Shown here: positions 18,164 to 26,003 of the stretch, in pieces | Position numbering within the stretch: the first letter of the stretch is position 1 | How the letters are laid out: each line of letters begins with the position of its first letter | NCBI GenBank assembly: GCA_965224755.1 | Contig: OZ245061.1 | Span: 310,001-374,000, forward strand | DNA from: Hellea sp965224755 | GTDB taxonomy: Bacteria > Pseudomonadota > Alphaproteobacteria > Caulobacterales > Maricaulaceae | Reading direction: 5' to 3' | Length of the DNA stretch: 64,000 nucleotides | Program-made: the position numbers and the translations under genes | Notes under the pieces: generated by a model | Databases searched by the model: none | Told to the model about the DNA's origin: nothing | What the model saw: the letters and a program-made list of their open reading frames with translations, nothing else

Positions 18164-18601
18164 TTAAAACGGTTTTACGACTACCATAATCACAATAATA
18201 ATTGTCAGTACTGCTGGGATTTCATTGATTCTGCGAAAGAATTTCTCTGATTGCGGGCGCTTTCCTCCCGCAAATTGTTTCCGCATTTTTGAAAGAAACC
18301 CATGATAGCCGATGAGGATAAACACGCAAAAAAGTTTTATGGGAAGCCAGAGTGATCCTATTAGGCTTTCAATATTATAGCCGATCAAAACGGCTCCAAA
18401 TATAAAAGCCGTTATCATCGCCGGGTTCATAATAATGCGCATGAGTTTCGCCGCCGCTTCAATCATTTTGGCTTCAAGTTCACCGCCTTTTTTTGAACTG
18501 CTATGATAAACAAAAAGCCGCGGTAAATAGAGAAGTCCTGCCATCCAGAAAATCACGGCGATAAGATGAATAGCTTTCGCCCATGTATAAAAATCAAACA
18601 T
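18164..18601 (-). CDS. hemJ: protoporphyrinogen oxidase HemJ (CopD/UPF0093 family)
   Basis: 145 residues with four hydrophobic segments. YTWAKAIHLIAVIFWMAGLLYLPRLFVYH holds the conserved haem-ligand His and the WxAG(L)LYLPRLFVYH signature, and MRKQFAGGKRPQSEKFFRRINEIPA is the conserved cytoplasmic loop. HemJ oxidises protoporphyrinogen IX in the membrane. The ATG at 18601 overlaps the end of hemE by 8 bp, consistent with coupled haem-pathway expression. Confidence 0.93.
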   Translation of the reverse strand: MFDFYTWAKAIHLIAVIFWMAGLLYLPRLFVYHSSSKKGGELEAKMIEAAAKLMRIIMNPAMITAFIFGAVLIGYNIESLIGSLWLPIKLFCVFILIGYHGFLSKMRKQFAGGKRPQSEKFFRRINEIPAVLTIIIVIMVVVKPF

Positions 18602-19628
18602 AGTGACCCTTGCCGGTTCGCACATGATTTATAACAGCATGGACATTTTCAATTTTTACATCGGGGGTCACGCCATGACCGAGATTGAAAATATGCGGCC
18701 CCGAAGTAGTATCCAAAACGGTTTGAACAGCCCTGCGTAATACATTTCCGCCAATACGCAAAGCCAGAGGATCAAGATTTCCTTGTATAGGCATATTGGC
18801 GGGCAAATGCTTGCGAAATTTACCCAGTGGAACATCCGTTCCTGCTGCAATAGCCGTTACACCTGTCTTTCTTGCAAATCGCAGAGAGTTAAGTCCTGCC
18901 CCGCGCGGAAATCCTATGATTGGCTTATTTATCCCTGCTGTGCGTACCCGCCGGACGATATCTTGTGTCGGCTCAACAACCAATCGCTCAAATAAATCCG
19001 GCGACAGGCCCTCCGCCCAGCTTTCAAATATTTTTAGCACGTCAGCCCCCGCTTTCGCTTGGCCTATCAAATAGTCCGCGCTGGAGATGATAAGAGCTTG
19101 TAATAAGTCCTCCATTGCGTCGGGGTGTTCATAGGCAAAACGCTTTGCTTGTTCTTTGGACGAACTTCCCTGTCCTTCAATCATATAGGTCGCTACAGTC
19201 CAAGGACCGCCGCAAAACCCTATAAGCGCCTTTGATGGGTCAAGCTGTGCCCTAACTTTAGAAACAGTCTCGTAAACGGAGGATATCCGATCTGCCGCAC
19301 CCTCTATCATCAATTTAGAAATACTAGATAGAGATATAGGATCCAGAACCGGGCCTTTTCCTTTGATAAAGCTTACATCGCGCCCAAGTCCTATCGGGAC
19401 TAATAAAATATCTGCAAATAAAATTGCGGCGTCCATATCATAACGCTTTACAGGCTGAAGCGTAACCTCGGCGGCTTTATCAGGCGAGAAACAAAAATCT
19501 ATAAAGTCCTTGGCTGTTTCTCTTATAGCCATATATTCAGGTAGATGACGCCCAGCTTGGCGCATCATCCATATAGGCGGAGTCTTAAGGGTTTCGCCTG
19601 CTAAGACTTTTAAAAGTATAGATGTCAA
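18594..19628 (-). CDS. hemE: uroporphyrinogen decarboxylase
   Basis: Decarboxylates uroporphyrinogen III to coproporphyrinogen III. The N-terminal signature PIWMMRQAGRHLPEYMAIR contains the catalytic Arg pair. GFCGGPWTVATYMIEGQGS and GFPRGAGLNS are further conserved blocks. 344 residues. The promoter must lie in the AT-rich origin region upstream, as for Caulobacter hemE. Confidence 0.97.
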   Translation of the reverse strand: MTSILLKVLAGETLKTPPIWMMRQAGRHLPEYMAIRETAKDFIDFCFSPDKAAEVTLQPVKRYDMDAAILFADILLVPIGLGRDVSFIKGKGPVLDPISLSSISKLMIEGAADRISSVYETVSKVRAQLDPSKALIGFCGGPWTVATYMIEGQGSSSKEQAKRFAYEHPDAMEDLLQALIISSADYLIGQAKAGADVLKIFESWAEGLSPDLFERLVVEPTQDIVRRVRTAGINKPIIGFPRGAGLNSLRFARKTGVTAIAAGTDVPLGKFRKHLPANMPIQGNLDPLALRIGGNVLRRAVQTVLDTTSGPHIFNLGHGVTPDVKIENVHAVINHVRTGKGHYV

Positions 19629-20054
19629 AATTATGCACCATTTTTAGCCGATAACTTTCTTCCTCTTATATATAAATATAAAAGAGTGATAGTAGTAGAA
19701 GCGCGGCATTGTGGACGATGTTAAGGTTTTGATAAGGAAGGTTAATATCCTGCTATTATGTCGGGATTAAGCAGGGATTTATATAGGGTATAATTCTATC
19801 TTATCGGTGTGAATATAGAATATAAAGCTAGAGTAAATAGGGAGTCTGGCCATAATAATATAAGTATAGATTTGTGGATAAAAACAATGCCCAGTATTCA
19901 CAGGATTAATCATCACAAGTTTATACTAGGGATAAAATGGCTAAAGAGATGAAATTTATGCGCTTGATTCACAACTATTGATTTCCTGTTTGAGAAGGTG
20001 TGGACAAATTTACTTAACCTCCGTTACAAGACTGCATGATAAAGCAAAACTCAT
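19629..20054. other. predicted chromosomal replication origin (oriC)
   Basis: A 426 bp AT-rich gap with no credible coding frame, between hemE and ppsR, the location of the origin in Caulobacter. DnaA-box matches: perfect TGTGGATAA at 19873-19881; single-mismatch boxes at 19631-19639, 19808-19816, 19894-19902, 19965-19973 (TGATTCACA, like Caulobacter G-boxes) and 19999-20007. CtrA-like sites: GTTAA-N7-ATAA at 19720-19735 and TTAA-N7-TTTA at 19767-19781. A further TTAACC half-site lies at 20014. The left third (19660-19690) is almost pure A/T and could be the unwinding element. Confidence 0.85.
19873..19881 (-). promoter_or_regulatory. consensus DnaA box
   Basis: TGTGGATAA on the plus strand is the exact complement of the strong R1-type box TTATCCACA. 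It is the best of about six boxes in the predicted origin. Confidence 0.8.
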
Positions 20055-20891
20055 ATGTCTGAACGCAATAAAAATATAGCCATTTACTTCCATGTTCATC
20101 TTGTCTCGGATTCAACAGGCGAAACCCTTGTGGGGATGATGAAGGCTTCGACGGCGCAATTTCGAAATGCCACAGCTCTGGAGCATTTACATGCCTTGGT
20201 GCGCAGTGAAGCCCAAATGGAAAAAGCGCTGGTGGATATTGCGGCTAAGCCGGGCGTGGTTCTTTATACTTTGGTCAATGCGGATCGCCGCAGAACGCTT
20301 GAAGCTCAGTGCGCGAAACTAAATATTCCCGCAATTTCTATTCTTGATCCTACATTGGCCATGCTTGGCCGTTATCTCAGCGCTGCCATGATCAGCGAGG
20401 TCGGGGCGCAGCGTACGCTCGACGCTGAATATTATGGCCGTATCCAAGCGCTGGATTTTGCCATGGCGCATGATGATGGGCAAAATGTTATCGGCTTGCG
20501 CGATGCAGAAATTATTTTGCTGGGGATTAGCCGGACGTCTAAGACGCCGACCTGTATTTATCTGGCTAACCGTGGATATAAAGCCGGCAATATTCCTTTG
20601 GTTCCTGGCGCCCCGCTTCCGGTCATTCTCGATAATTATAAAAAACCGCTTATTATTGGCCTTGTTGCCGCGCCTGACCGTATCGTTCAAATCCGGGAAC
20701 AGCGATTATTGGGCCTGAACCAGCATGAGCAAACGGATTATATTGATGTTGATCGTGTACGCGACGAAATGCGTGAGGCCAAACGTATGTTTGTTAAAAA
20801 AGGCTATAAGGTTATTGATGTCACGCGCCGCTCGATTGAGGAGACATCCGCGCAAATCATCAATCTCTATATGGCAAGGCCGAAGCTGTGA
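20055..20891 (+). CDS. ppsR: pyruvate, phosphate dikinase / PEP synthase regulatory protein
   Basis: Bifunctional kinase and Pi-dependent pyrophosphorylase (DUF299) that switches PEP synthase or PPDK. HLVSDSTGETL is the family opening. GISRTSKTPTCIYLANRGYKAGNIPLVPG carries the P-loop-like GxSRTSKTP motif. Then GLVAAPDRIVQIREQRL and VTRRSIEETSAQIINLY follow. 278 residues. It is the right-hand neighbour of oriC and the first of an overlapping run with maf-aroE-coaE. Which target enzyme it controls cannot be told here. Confidence 0.93.
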   Translation: MSERNKNIAIYFHVHLVSDSTGETLVGMMKASTAQFRNATALEHLHALVRSEAQMEKALVDIAAKPGVVLYTLVNADRRRTLEAQCAKLNIPAISILDPTLAMLGRYLSAAMISEVGAQRTLDAEYYGRIQALDFAMAHDDGQNVIGLRDAEIILLGISRTSKTPTCIYLANRGYKAGNIPLVPGAPLPVILDNYKKPLIIGLVAAPDRIVQIREQRLLGLNQHEQTDYIDVDRVRDEMREAKRMFVKKGYKVIDVTRRSIEETSAQIINLYMARPKL

Positions 20892-21484
20892 GCCCGCGGC
20901 TTATATTGGCTTCGGGCAGCGCCATTCGGCGGCAACTGATGATAGAGGCCGGCCTTGATTTTAAGGTGATCACCAAACCTGTCGATGAGAGCGCTATAAA
21001 ACAGGCGATGTTGTCAGAAGGCGCGACGCTCCGCGATATCGCAGACGCGCTTGCTCAGGCGAAAGCGATACGAGTTAGCCGTATTGAGGACGGACTTGTT
21101 ATCGGGGCCGACCAGATTATGGTAATGGAGGGCCAGCTTTTTGATAAGCCGGATAACATTAAGGCGGCACGAGAGCGCCTAAAATTGATGCGGGGGAAAA
21201 CACATCATCTTATTGGGGCTGTCGTGATATGCGAAAATGGCACGCCCGTTTGGCGGCATATGTCAAAGACAACACTGACCTTGCGGGATTTTAGTGATGA
21301 ATTTCTTGAAGATTATCTTGCGCAAGAAGGCGAGCTTGTGACGAAAAGCGTTGGCGCTTATCGTTTCGAAGGGCGCGGGGCGCAGCTTTTCTCTCATGTT
21401 GAGGGAGATTTCTTTTCTATTCTTGGCCTGCCTTTATTGCCCGTGCTGGACTATCTGCGCCAAAGAGGAGTTATAACATCATGA
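20888..21484 (+). CDS. Maf family nucleotide pyrophosphatase
   Basis: 198 residues. LILASGSAIRRQLMIEAGLDFKVI is the Maf signature (usually LASxSPRRxxLL). GADQIMVMEG contains the catalytic Asp, and VGAYRFEGRGAQLFSHVEGDFFSILGLPLLPVL is the conserved C-terminal block. The family hydrolyses non-canonical or pyrimidine NTPs and is linked to septum control. The GTG start overlaps the ppsR stop (GTGA), and its own stop overlaps aroE (ATGA). Confidence 0.9.
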   Translation: MSPRLILASGSAIRRQLMIEAGLDFKVITKPVDESAIKQAMLSEGATLRDIADALAQAKAIRVSRIEDGLVIGADQIMVMEGQLFDKPDNIKAARERLKLMRGKTHHLIGAVVICENGTPVWRHMSKTTLTLRDFSDEFLEDYLAQEGELVTKSVGAYRFEGRGAQLFSHVEGDFFSILGLPLLPVLDYLRQRGVITS

Positions 21485-22329
21485 GCGCTGTCGCTAAATT
21501 AGCCGGTGTTTGCGGCTGGCCGGTACACCATTCGCTCTCGCCTCTTTTGCATAACTTTTGGCTAAAAGAGTTAGGGCTCTCTGGCGCTTATGTACATTTT
21601 GCCGTGAGGCCTGATGAGGCTGTGCGCGCGTTTCAAAGCTTGAAGAGAACATCAATTGCAGGCGTAAATGTGACTCTGCCCCTTAAACGTCTTGCCTTTG
21701 AGGCGGCAGATGAACATACGCCGGACGCGATTAAACTTGGTGTTTCCAATTGTCTTTATAAGCGCGGCGGTAAGCTTATTGCTCATAATACAGATCTGGA
21801 AGGCTTTGCGGCGCCGTTATTATTAGCAATGAACGCGCGGGAATTATCAGAAACACCAGCCATAATTATTGGCACAGGCGGCGCGGCTAAAGCTGTTATT
21901 GGCGCCTTGCTGTCGCTAAATGTGCCGGAAATACGGATTATGGGCCGCAGTGATGAAGCGGCGGAAAACATTGTAGAGAGCGTAAACCTGCCAAGTTTTT
22001 ATAATGTGCCTTGGGCCTCGCGCCATGAGGCTGTGGCAAATACTGGCCTTATTATCAATGCCAGCGCGGGGGGAATGACAGGCAAAGCGCCACTTGATTT
22101 GGATATAAGCCGCGCCGCGCCCGGTATATTTGTCTATGATTTGATCTATACGCCGCAAAAGACAAAACTTTTGAAAAAGGCGCAGAAAGCCGGGTGCCGC
22201 ACTTTAGGCGGTCTTGATATGTTGATAGCGCAGGCGCGGCCGTCTTTTAAATTATTTTACGGCGTAGCCCCGCCTGTAGAGCCTGACCCAAAGCCTGTTT
22301 TGATCAAAGCCTTAAGGGGGCGGGGGTGA
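21481..22329 (+). CDS. aroE: shikimate dehydrogenase (NADP+)
   Basis: Reduces 3-dehydroshikimate to shikimate. PVHHSLSPLLHNFWL binds the substrate (SxSP), GVNVTLPLKRLAFE carries the catalytic Lys, NTDLEGF the catalytic Asp, and GTGGAAKAVIGALL is the NADP-binding glycine loop. 282 residues. Its start overlaps maf and its end overlaps the GTG start of coaE by 4 bp. Confidence 0.95.
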   Translation: MSAVAKLAGVCGWPVHHSLSPLLHNFWLKELGLSGAYVHFAVRPDEAVRAFQSLKRTSIAGVNVTLPLKRLAFEAADEHTPDAIKLGVSNCLYKRGGKLIAHNTDLEGFAAPLLLAMNARELSETPAIIIGTGGAAKAVIGALLSLNVPEIRIMGRSDEAAENIVESVNLPSFYNVPWASRHEAVANTGLIINASAGGMTGKAPLDLDISRAAPGIFVYDLIYTPQKTKLLKKAQKAGCRTLGGLDMLIAQARPSFKLFYGVAPPVEPDPKPVLIKALRGRG

Positions 22330-22913
22330 AAATTATAGGGCTGACAGGGTCTATCGGCATGGGAAAATCGACCACCTCGCAAATGTTTCGTGAGGCAGGC
22401 TGTCCGGTTTTTGATGCCGATATGGTCGTTCATGATCTCTATGCCAAAGGCGGCAAGGCTGTGCCGATTATCCGGGCCGTGTTCCCCGACGTCATAAAAG
22501 ACGGGGCCATCGACCGCGCTATATTGGGCGGGTATATGCGGGCCGACCCGCTCCAGTTAAAGGTGCTGGAGAGCTTTATTCATCCCTTGGTGGCCGAGGC
22601 CCGACGAAGTTTTTTGGAGGATAATAAAGAGGCGGATATTGTCGTCATGGATGTGCCGCTTTTATTTGAAACAGGCGGGGAGGCCTATGTTGATCATGTC
22701 GTTGTCGTTACGGCCCCGCCGGAAGTTCAGCGCAAACGGGTGCTGGCCCGGCCCGGCATGACTAAGGCCTTATTTCAGTCTTTACTCGCCCGCCAAATGC
22801 CGGACGCAGAAAAAAGAAAACGCGCCCATACACTGATATTTACTGATAAAGCCCTAGAAAACGCCCGCGAACAGGTGCAGGATTTGCTAAGGAAATTACG
22901 AGATAAACCTTAG
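22326..22913 (+). CDS. coaE: dephospho-CoA kinase
   Basis: Last step of CoA synthesis. P-loop GSIGMGKSTTSQMF at residues 8-21, FDADMVVHDLYAKGGKAV (acidic substrate site), and MDVPLLFETGGEAYVDHVVVVTAP (Walker B-like and lid region). 195 residues. The GTG start overlaps aroE, and dnaQ follows 8 bp after the stop. Confidence 0.95.
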   Translation: MKIIGLTGSIGMGKSTTSQMFREAGCPVFDADMVVHDLYAKGGKAVPIIRAVFPDVIKDGAIDRAILGGYMRADPLQLKVLESFIHPLVAEARRSFLEDNKEADIVVMDVPLLFETGGEAYVDHVVVVTAPPEVQRKRVLARPGMTKALFQSLLARQMPDAEKRKRAHTLIFTDKALENAREQVQDLLRKLRDKP

Positions 22914-22921
22914 GGATTGTG

Positions 22922-23650
22922 ATGAGCGGGAAGCGCGAAATTTGCTTTGACACGGAGACAACGGGCTTTAATGCGCGCGGTGATGACCGCATTACCGAAA
23001 TTGGCTGTGTCGAGATTATCGATCTCTTGCCGACGGGCAAACATTTTCATGCCTATATTAACCCGCGCCGCGAGGTTTCGGAAAAAGTGACGGAAATCAC
23101 AGGGCTGACAACAGAGTTTCTAGTCGATAACGGGGTTTATTTTGAAGACGCGGCGCAAGGCTTTCTTGATTTTATCGGCGACAGTCCGTTGGTTGCGCAT
23201 AATGCGGATTTTGACCGAGGCTTTATCAATGCGGAATTAGACCGCGCCGGGTTTTCAGAAATTCCGCGTCAGCGCTTTACGGATACATTGCAAATGGCGC
23301 GCGAAAAATTCCCTGGCTCCCCGGCATCTTTAGACGCATTGTGCAAGCGCTTTGGCGTATCCCTAGCCTCGCGCGAAACCCACGGCGCAATCATCGATTC
23401 GGAGTTATTGGCCGAGGTCTATCTGCAGCTTAAAGGCGGGCGCGCGCGGAGCCTTGGTTTGGATACTCAAGACAGGCAAGTCGTTGAGACTGAGCAGGCT
23501 TCAAGCGCTAACCCCCGTCCACACACCTTAGAGCCATTAGCAACAAAAGAAGAACGCAAGGCTCACCAAAACTTTATTGCGGCCATGGGCAACAAAGAGG
23601 GCGATAATATGTTATGGCAAAAATATTGGCGGCGCTCTGGGCCCGCCTAG
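22922..23650 (+). CDS. dnaQ: DNA polymerase III subunit epsilon
   Basis: 3'-5' proofreading exonuclease of the replicase. ExoI FDTETTGF (catalytic Asp-Glu), ExoII LVAHNADFDRGFIN, and ExoIII HGAIIDSELLAEVY with its His and Asp. The C-terminal tail after residue 185 is the polymerase-binding region. The ATG at 22922 gives the usual short N-terminus; a GTG just upstream (22919) is possible. The last 4 bp overlap the converging phosphodiesterase gene. Confidence 0.95.
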   Translation: MSGKREICFDTETTGFNARGDDRITEIGCVEIIDLLPTGKHFHAYINPRREVSEKVTEITGLTTEFLVDNGVYFEDAAQGFLDFIGDSPLVAHNADFDRGFINAELDRAGFSEIPRQRFTDTLQMAREKFPGSPASLDALCKRFGVSLASRETHGAIIDSELLAEVYLQLKGGRARSLGLDTQDRQVVETEQASSANPRPHTLEPLATKEERKAHQNFIAAMGNKEGDNMLWQKYWRRSGPA

Positions 23651-24513
23651 TTTGCTTTAAGACAGGCCTTATAAGCGGCTTGTGATTTGGAGCTTAGTCC
23701 CACAACTGGTTTGTGATCAAAGGTATAATCCGTGACAAGCAAATCGGCGGTTATCGTTTTTTTGCGGGAGGGTTTATATCCCATCATGCCCAGCACAGGA
23801 ATGTTCATCTCCGATAATTTCTCCGTTAAAACATCATCCTCTAATGCTTGTCCGAGCCAAGCCGTAATATTGCTGCGCTTCAGACCGGCGGCTTCAAGCC
23901 TTGCGATCTCGGCGGATTGTTTTACTGATGCAGAGATCATCATTTCAGGTGCAAGTCCGGACAATACTTTAGCTTGTTTCCGGTTATAGCTTATGAGGAT
24001 GACCTGATCCCCCATATTGTTTTCGCGAATAAGCTCTATGACGTGCGCATATTTTGCGCTGCTCTTGAAATCAATTTCCAGATAGATTTTATCTTTTGCG
24101 GCTTTGAGATAATCCGCTAATTTCGGTGGCCTGTCGGCGCTAAAATTACCGCGCGTATCGAGCAAGAGGTATGCCTTAACCTGATTCCATGTGGACGCCG
24201 CGACAACGCCCTGCCCTGTAGACTTCTCTTCCCAGACTCCATCATGAAATAAAATATGCGTACCGTCTTTTAAGCCAGCTATATCAATTTCGGCAAAGAG
24301 ATAACCCCTGTCAATCAAGGCGGTTAAGCCGCTCATAGAGTTTTCAGGGTAGGCTGTGCCCTTTGCAGTGCCGCGGTGGGCGGCAAGAAAGGCGGCCTCT
24401 TTCGGCAGGCACTCAAATTGCTTGGCGAGCGGCGGCAGCGGGCCGTCAACTATTACAGGCTCGGCGCGGCAGCCTACCATGAATAATGCTGCCATTATAC
24501 CAACAATACGCAT
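23647..24513 (-). CDS. glycerophosphodiester phosphodiesterase family lipoprotein
   Basis: About 288 residues. The signal sequence ends VGC (lipidation Cys about residue 15). AAHRGTAKGTAYPENSMSGLTALIDRG has the catalytic His-Arg and the PEN motif. FAEIDIAGLKDGTHILFHDGVWEEKSTG gives the metal-binding Glu/Asp and second catalytic His, and KIYLEIDFK is the third acidic block. Hydrolyses glycerophosphodiesters, probably in the periplasm. ATG 24513 gives a compact signal peptide; the frame also opens at 24531. Confidence 0.9.
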   Translation of the reverse strand: MRIVGIMAALFMVGCRAEPVIVDGPLPPLAKQFECLPKEAAFLAAHRGTAKGTAYPENSMSGLTALIDRGYLFAEIDIAGLKDGTHILFHDGVWEEKSTGQGVVAASTWNQVKAYLLLDTRGNFSADRPPKLADYLKAAKDKIYLEIDFKSSAKYAHVIELIRENNMGDQVILISYNRKQAKVLSGLAPEMMISASVKQSAEIARLEAAGLKRSNITAWLGQALEDDVLTEKLSEMNIPVLGMMGYKPSRKKTITADLLVTDYTFDHKPVVGLSSKSQAAYKACLKAN

Positions 24514-24558
24514 CGCTTCGGCCTTTCCCAAATTGAATTCTCCCTATAGAAGCCCGCT

Positions 24559-25905
24559 ATGCTTAACGATAGTCCCGATACAATTTTTTCCTTAGGCTCT
24601 GCGCCGGGCCGCGCGGGGGTGTCTGTGTTTCGGGTGAGCGGCCTTGGCGCTAAGGATATTTTGAAAACCCTGACAAACCGCTCTTGTCCTGCCCCGCGTA
24701 AAGCCTCGCTTAGAAAGCTCTATAGCCAAGACGGCTTTGTTATTGATGAAGCACTGGTTTTATGGATGCCGGGGCCGCGCAGCTTTACGGGCGAGGATAG
24801 CGCTGAGCTTCATACTCACGGTAGCCCCGCCGTCATTGAAGCTATGGCGGGGGCGTTATTGGCCGCCGGGGCGCGGCAAGCAGGGGCCGGGGAATTTACC
24901 CGCCGCGCTTTTGACAATGGCAAAATGGATTTGACCGAAGCCGAAGGCCTCGCCGACCTTATAGACGCTGAGACAGAAGGCCAGAGGCGGCAGGCTTTGC
25001 GCCAAATGACGGGCGGTCTGCGCGATCTCTATGAGGGCTGGCGCGATGAATTGCTCGACGCGCTGGCGCAGATCGAAGGCGAGATTGACTTCCCCGACGA
25101 GGAAGATGTGCCTGACGCGCTCTCGCATAAAGCCTATCCGTATTTGTCACGTGTAATATTTTCCATGGAGGCCGGGCTTAGCAAGGCGGGCCGGGGCGAA
25201 ACCATCCGCCACGGCGTCGAGGTGGTTATCATCGGCCGCCCTAATGCGGGCAAGTCGACTTTGCTTAACGGGCTGGCGGGGCGGGGCGCCGCGATTGTTT
25301 CCGAGGAAGCCGGAACAACACGTGATATTATTTCTATTAACCTGACCCTCGCCGGGCTCCCTATCCGCCTGTCTGATACAGCAGGGCTGCGCGACACCGA
25401 AAGCAAAATTGAGGCTGAAGGCGTCAGACGCGCGCGAAAACTAGCCTCGGATGCCGATCTCCGTATAGGCGTAGTCGATGTAGCAGACGCCGCCTCCTTG
25501 CCGGAAATTCTTCAAGAGCTTCATGATGGCGATATTTTAATTTTTAATAAAGCAGACTTAACCGCTTGCTCTATGCCGAATGTTTCACGTGAAACATTGA
25601 GCGTTTTGACCCTGAGCGCGCTGGATATGAAAGACTTAGAGATATTACGAGCAAGGCTGGAAAGTGAAATATCCGAACGCTTTGCGGTGGGCGACGACGC
25701 TGGCTTGACTCGGGCGCGCCATAAAGACTGTGTCTCCCGGGCTAATACGGCTCTCATTCGGGCGCGCGTCAGCCTTGCCAGAGCGCCGGAGTTGGCGGGC
25801 GACGATATTCGCGCCGCGCTCCATGCCTTAAAAGAGCTTGCGGGGGAAACCGACATTGAATCCGTTTTGGGCCGTATCTTTTCGCGCTTTTGTGTCGGGA
25901 AGTAA
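24559..25905 (+). CDS. mnmE: tRNA uridine-5-carboxymethylaminomethyl GTPase MnmE
   Basis: GTPase that with MnmG modifies U34 of tRNAs. The N-terminal formyl-THF-binding domain (1-118) contains PGPRSFTGEDSAELHTHG. The G domain has GRPNAGKSTLLN (226-237), the DTAGLR switch II and FNKADL. The C-terminal catalytic CVGK ends the protein (Cys445). Residues 341-347 (NVSRETL) are encoded by a perfect parS site lying inside the gene. 448 residues. Confidence 0.97.
   Translation: MLNDSPDTIFSLGSAPGRAGVSVFRVSGLGAKDILKTLTNRSCPAPRKASLRKLYSQDGFVIDEALVLWMPGPRSFTGEDSAELHTHGSPAVIEAMAGALLAAGARQAGAGEFTRRAFDNGKMDLTEAEGLADLIDAETEGQRRQALRQMTGGLRDLYEGWRDELLDALAQIEGEIDFPDEEDVPDALSHKAYPYLSRVIFSMEAGLSKAGRGETIRHGVEVVIIGRPNAGKSTLLNGLAGRGAAIVSEEAGTTRDIISINLTLAGLPIRLSDTAGLRDTESKIEAEGVRRARKLASDADLRIGVVDVADAASLPEILQELHDGDILIFNKADLTACSMPNVSRETLSVLTLSALDMKDLEILRARLESEISERFAVGDDAGLTRARHKDCVSRANTALIRARVSLARAPELAGDDIRAALHALKELAGETDIESVLGRIFSRFCVGK
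25581..25596. promoter_or_regulatory. parS: parS site 1, inside mnmE
   Basis: TGTTTCACGTGAAACA, a perfect 16 bp palindrome identical to the universal ParB-binding site. It lies in frame in mnmE, encoding part of NVSRETL. Confidence 0.95.
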
Positions 25906-25975
25906 CGCGCTTTCCCCTGCCCTCTGCCTATCGACATGTTAAGCGCCTACCGCTATAGGCGCCCGCATATCAGTA

Positions 25976-25991
25976 TGTTTCACGTGAAACA
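25976..25991. promoter_or_regulatory. parS: parS site 2, upstream of mnmG
   Basis: The same perfect TGTTTCACGTGAAACA palindrome, in the 98 bp gap between mnmE and mnmG, ending 12 bp before the mnmG start. ParB binding here could affect mnmG expression (inference). Confidence 0.95.
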
Positions 25992-26003
25992 TTGGAGAGC
26001 AGC

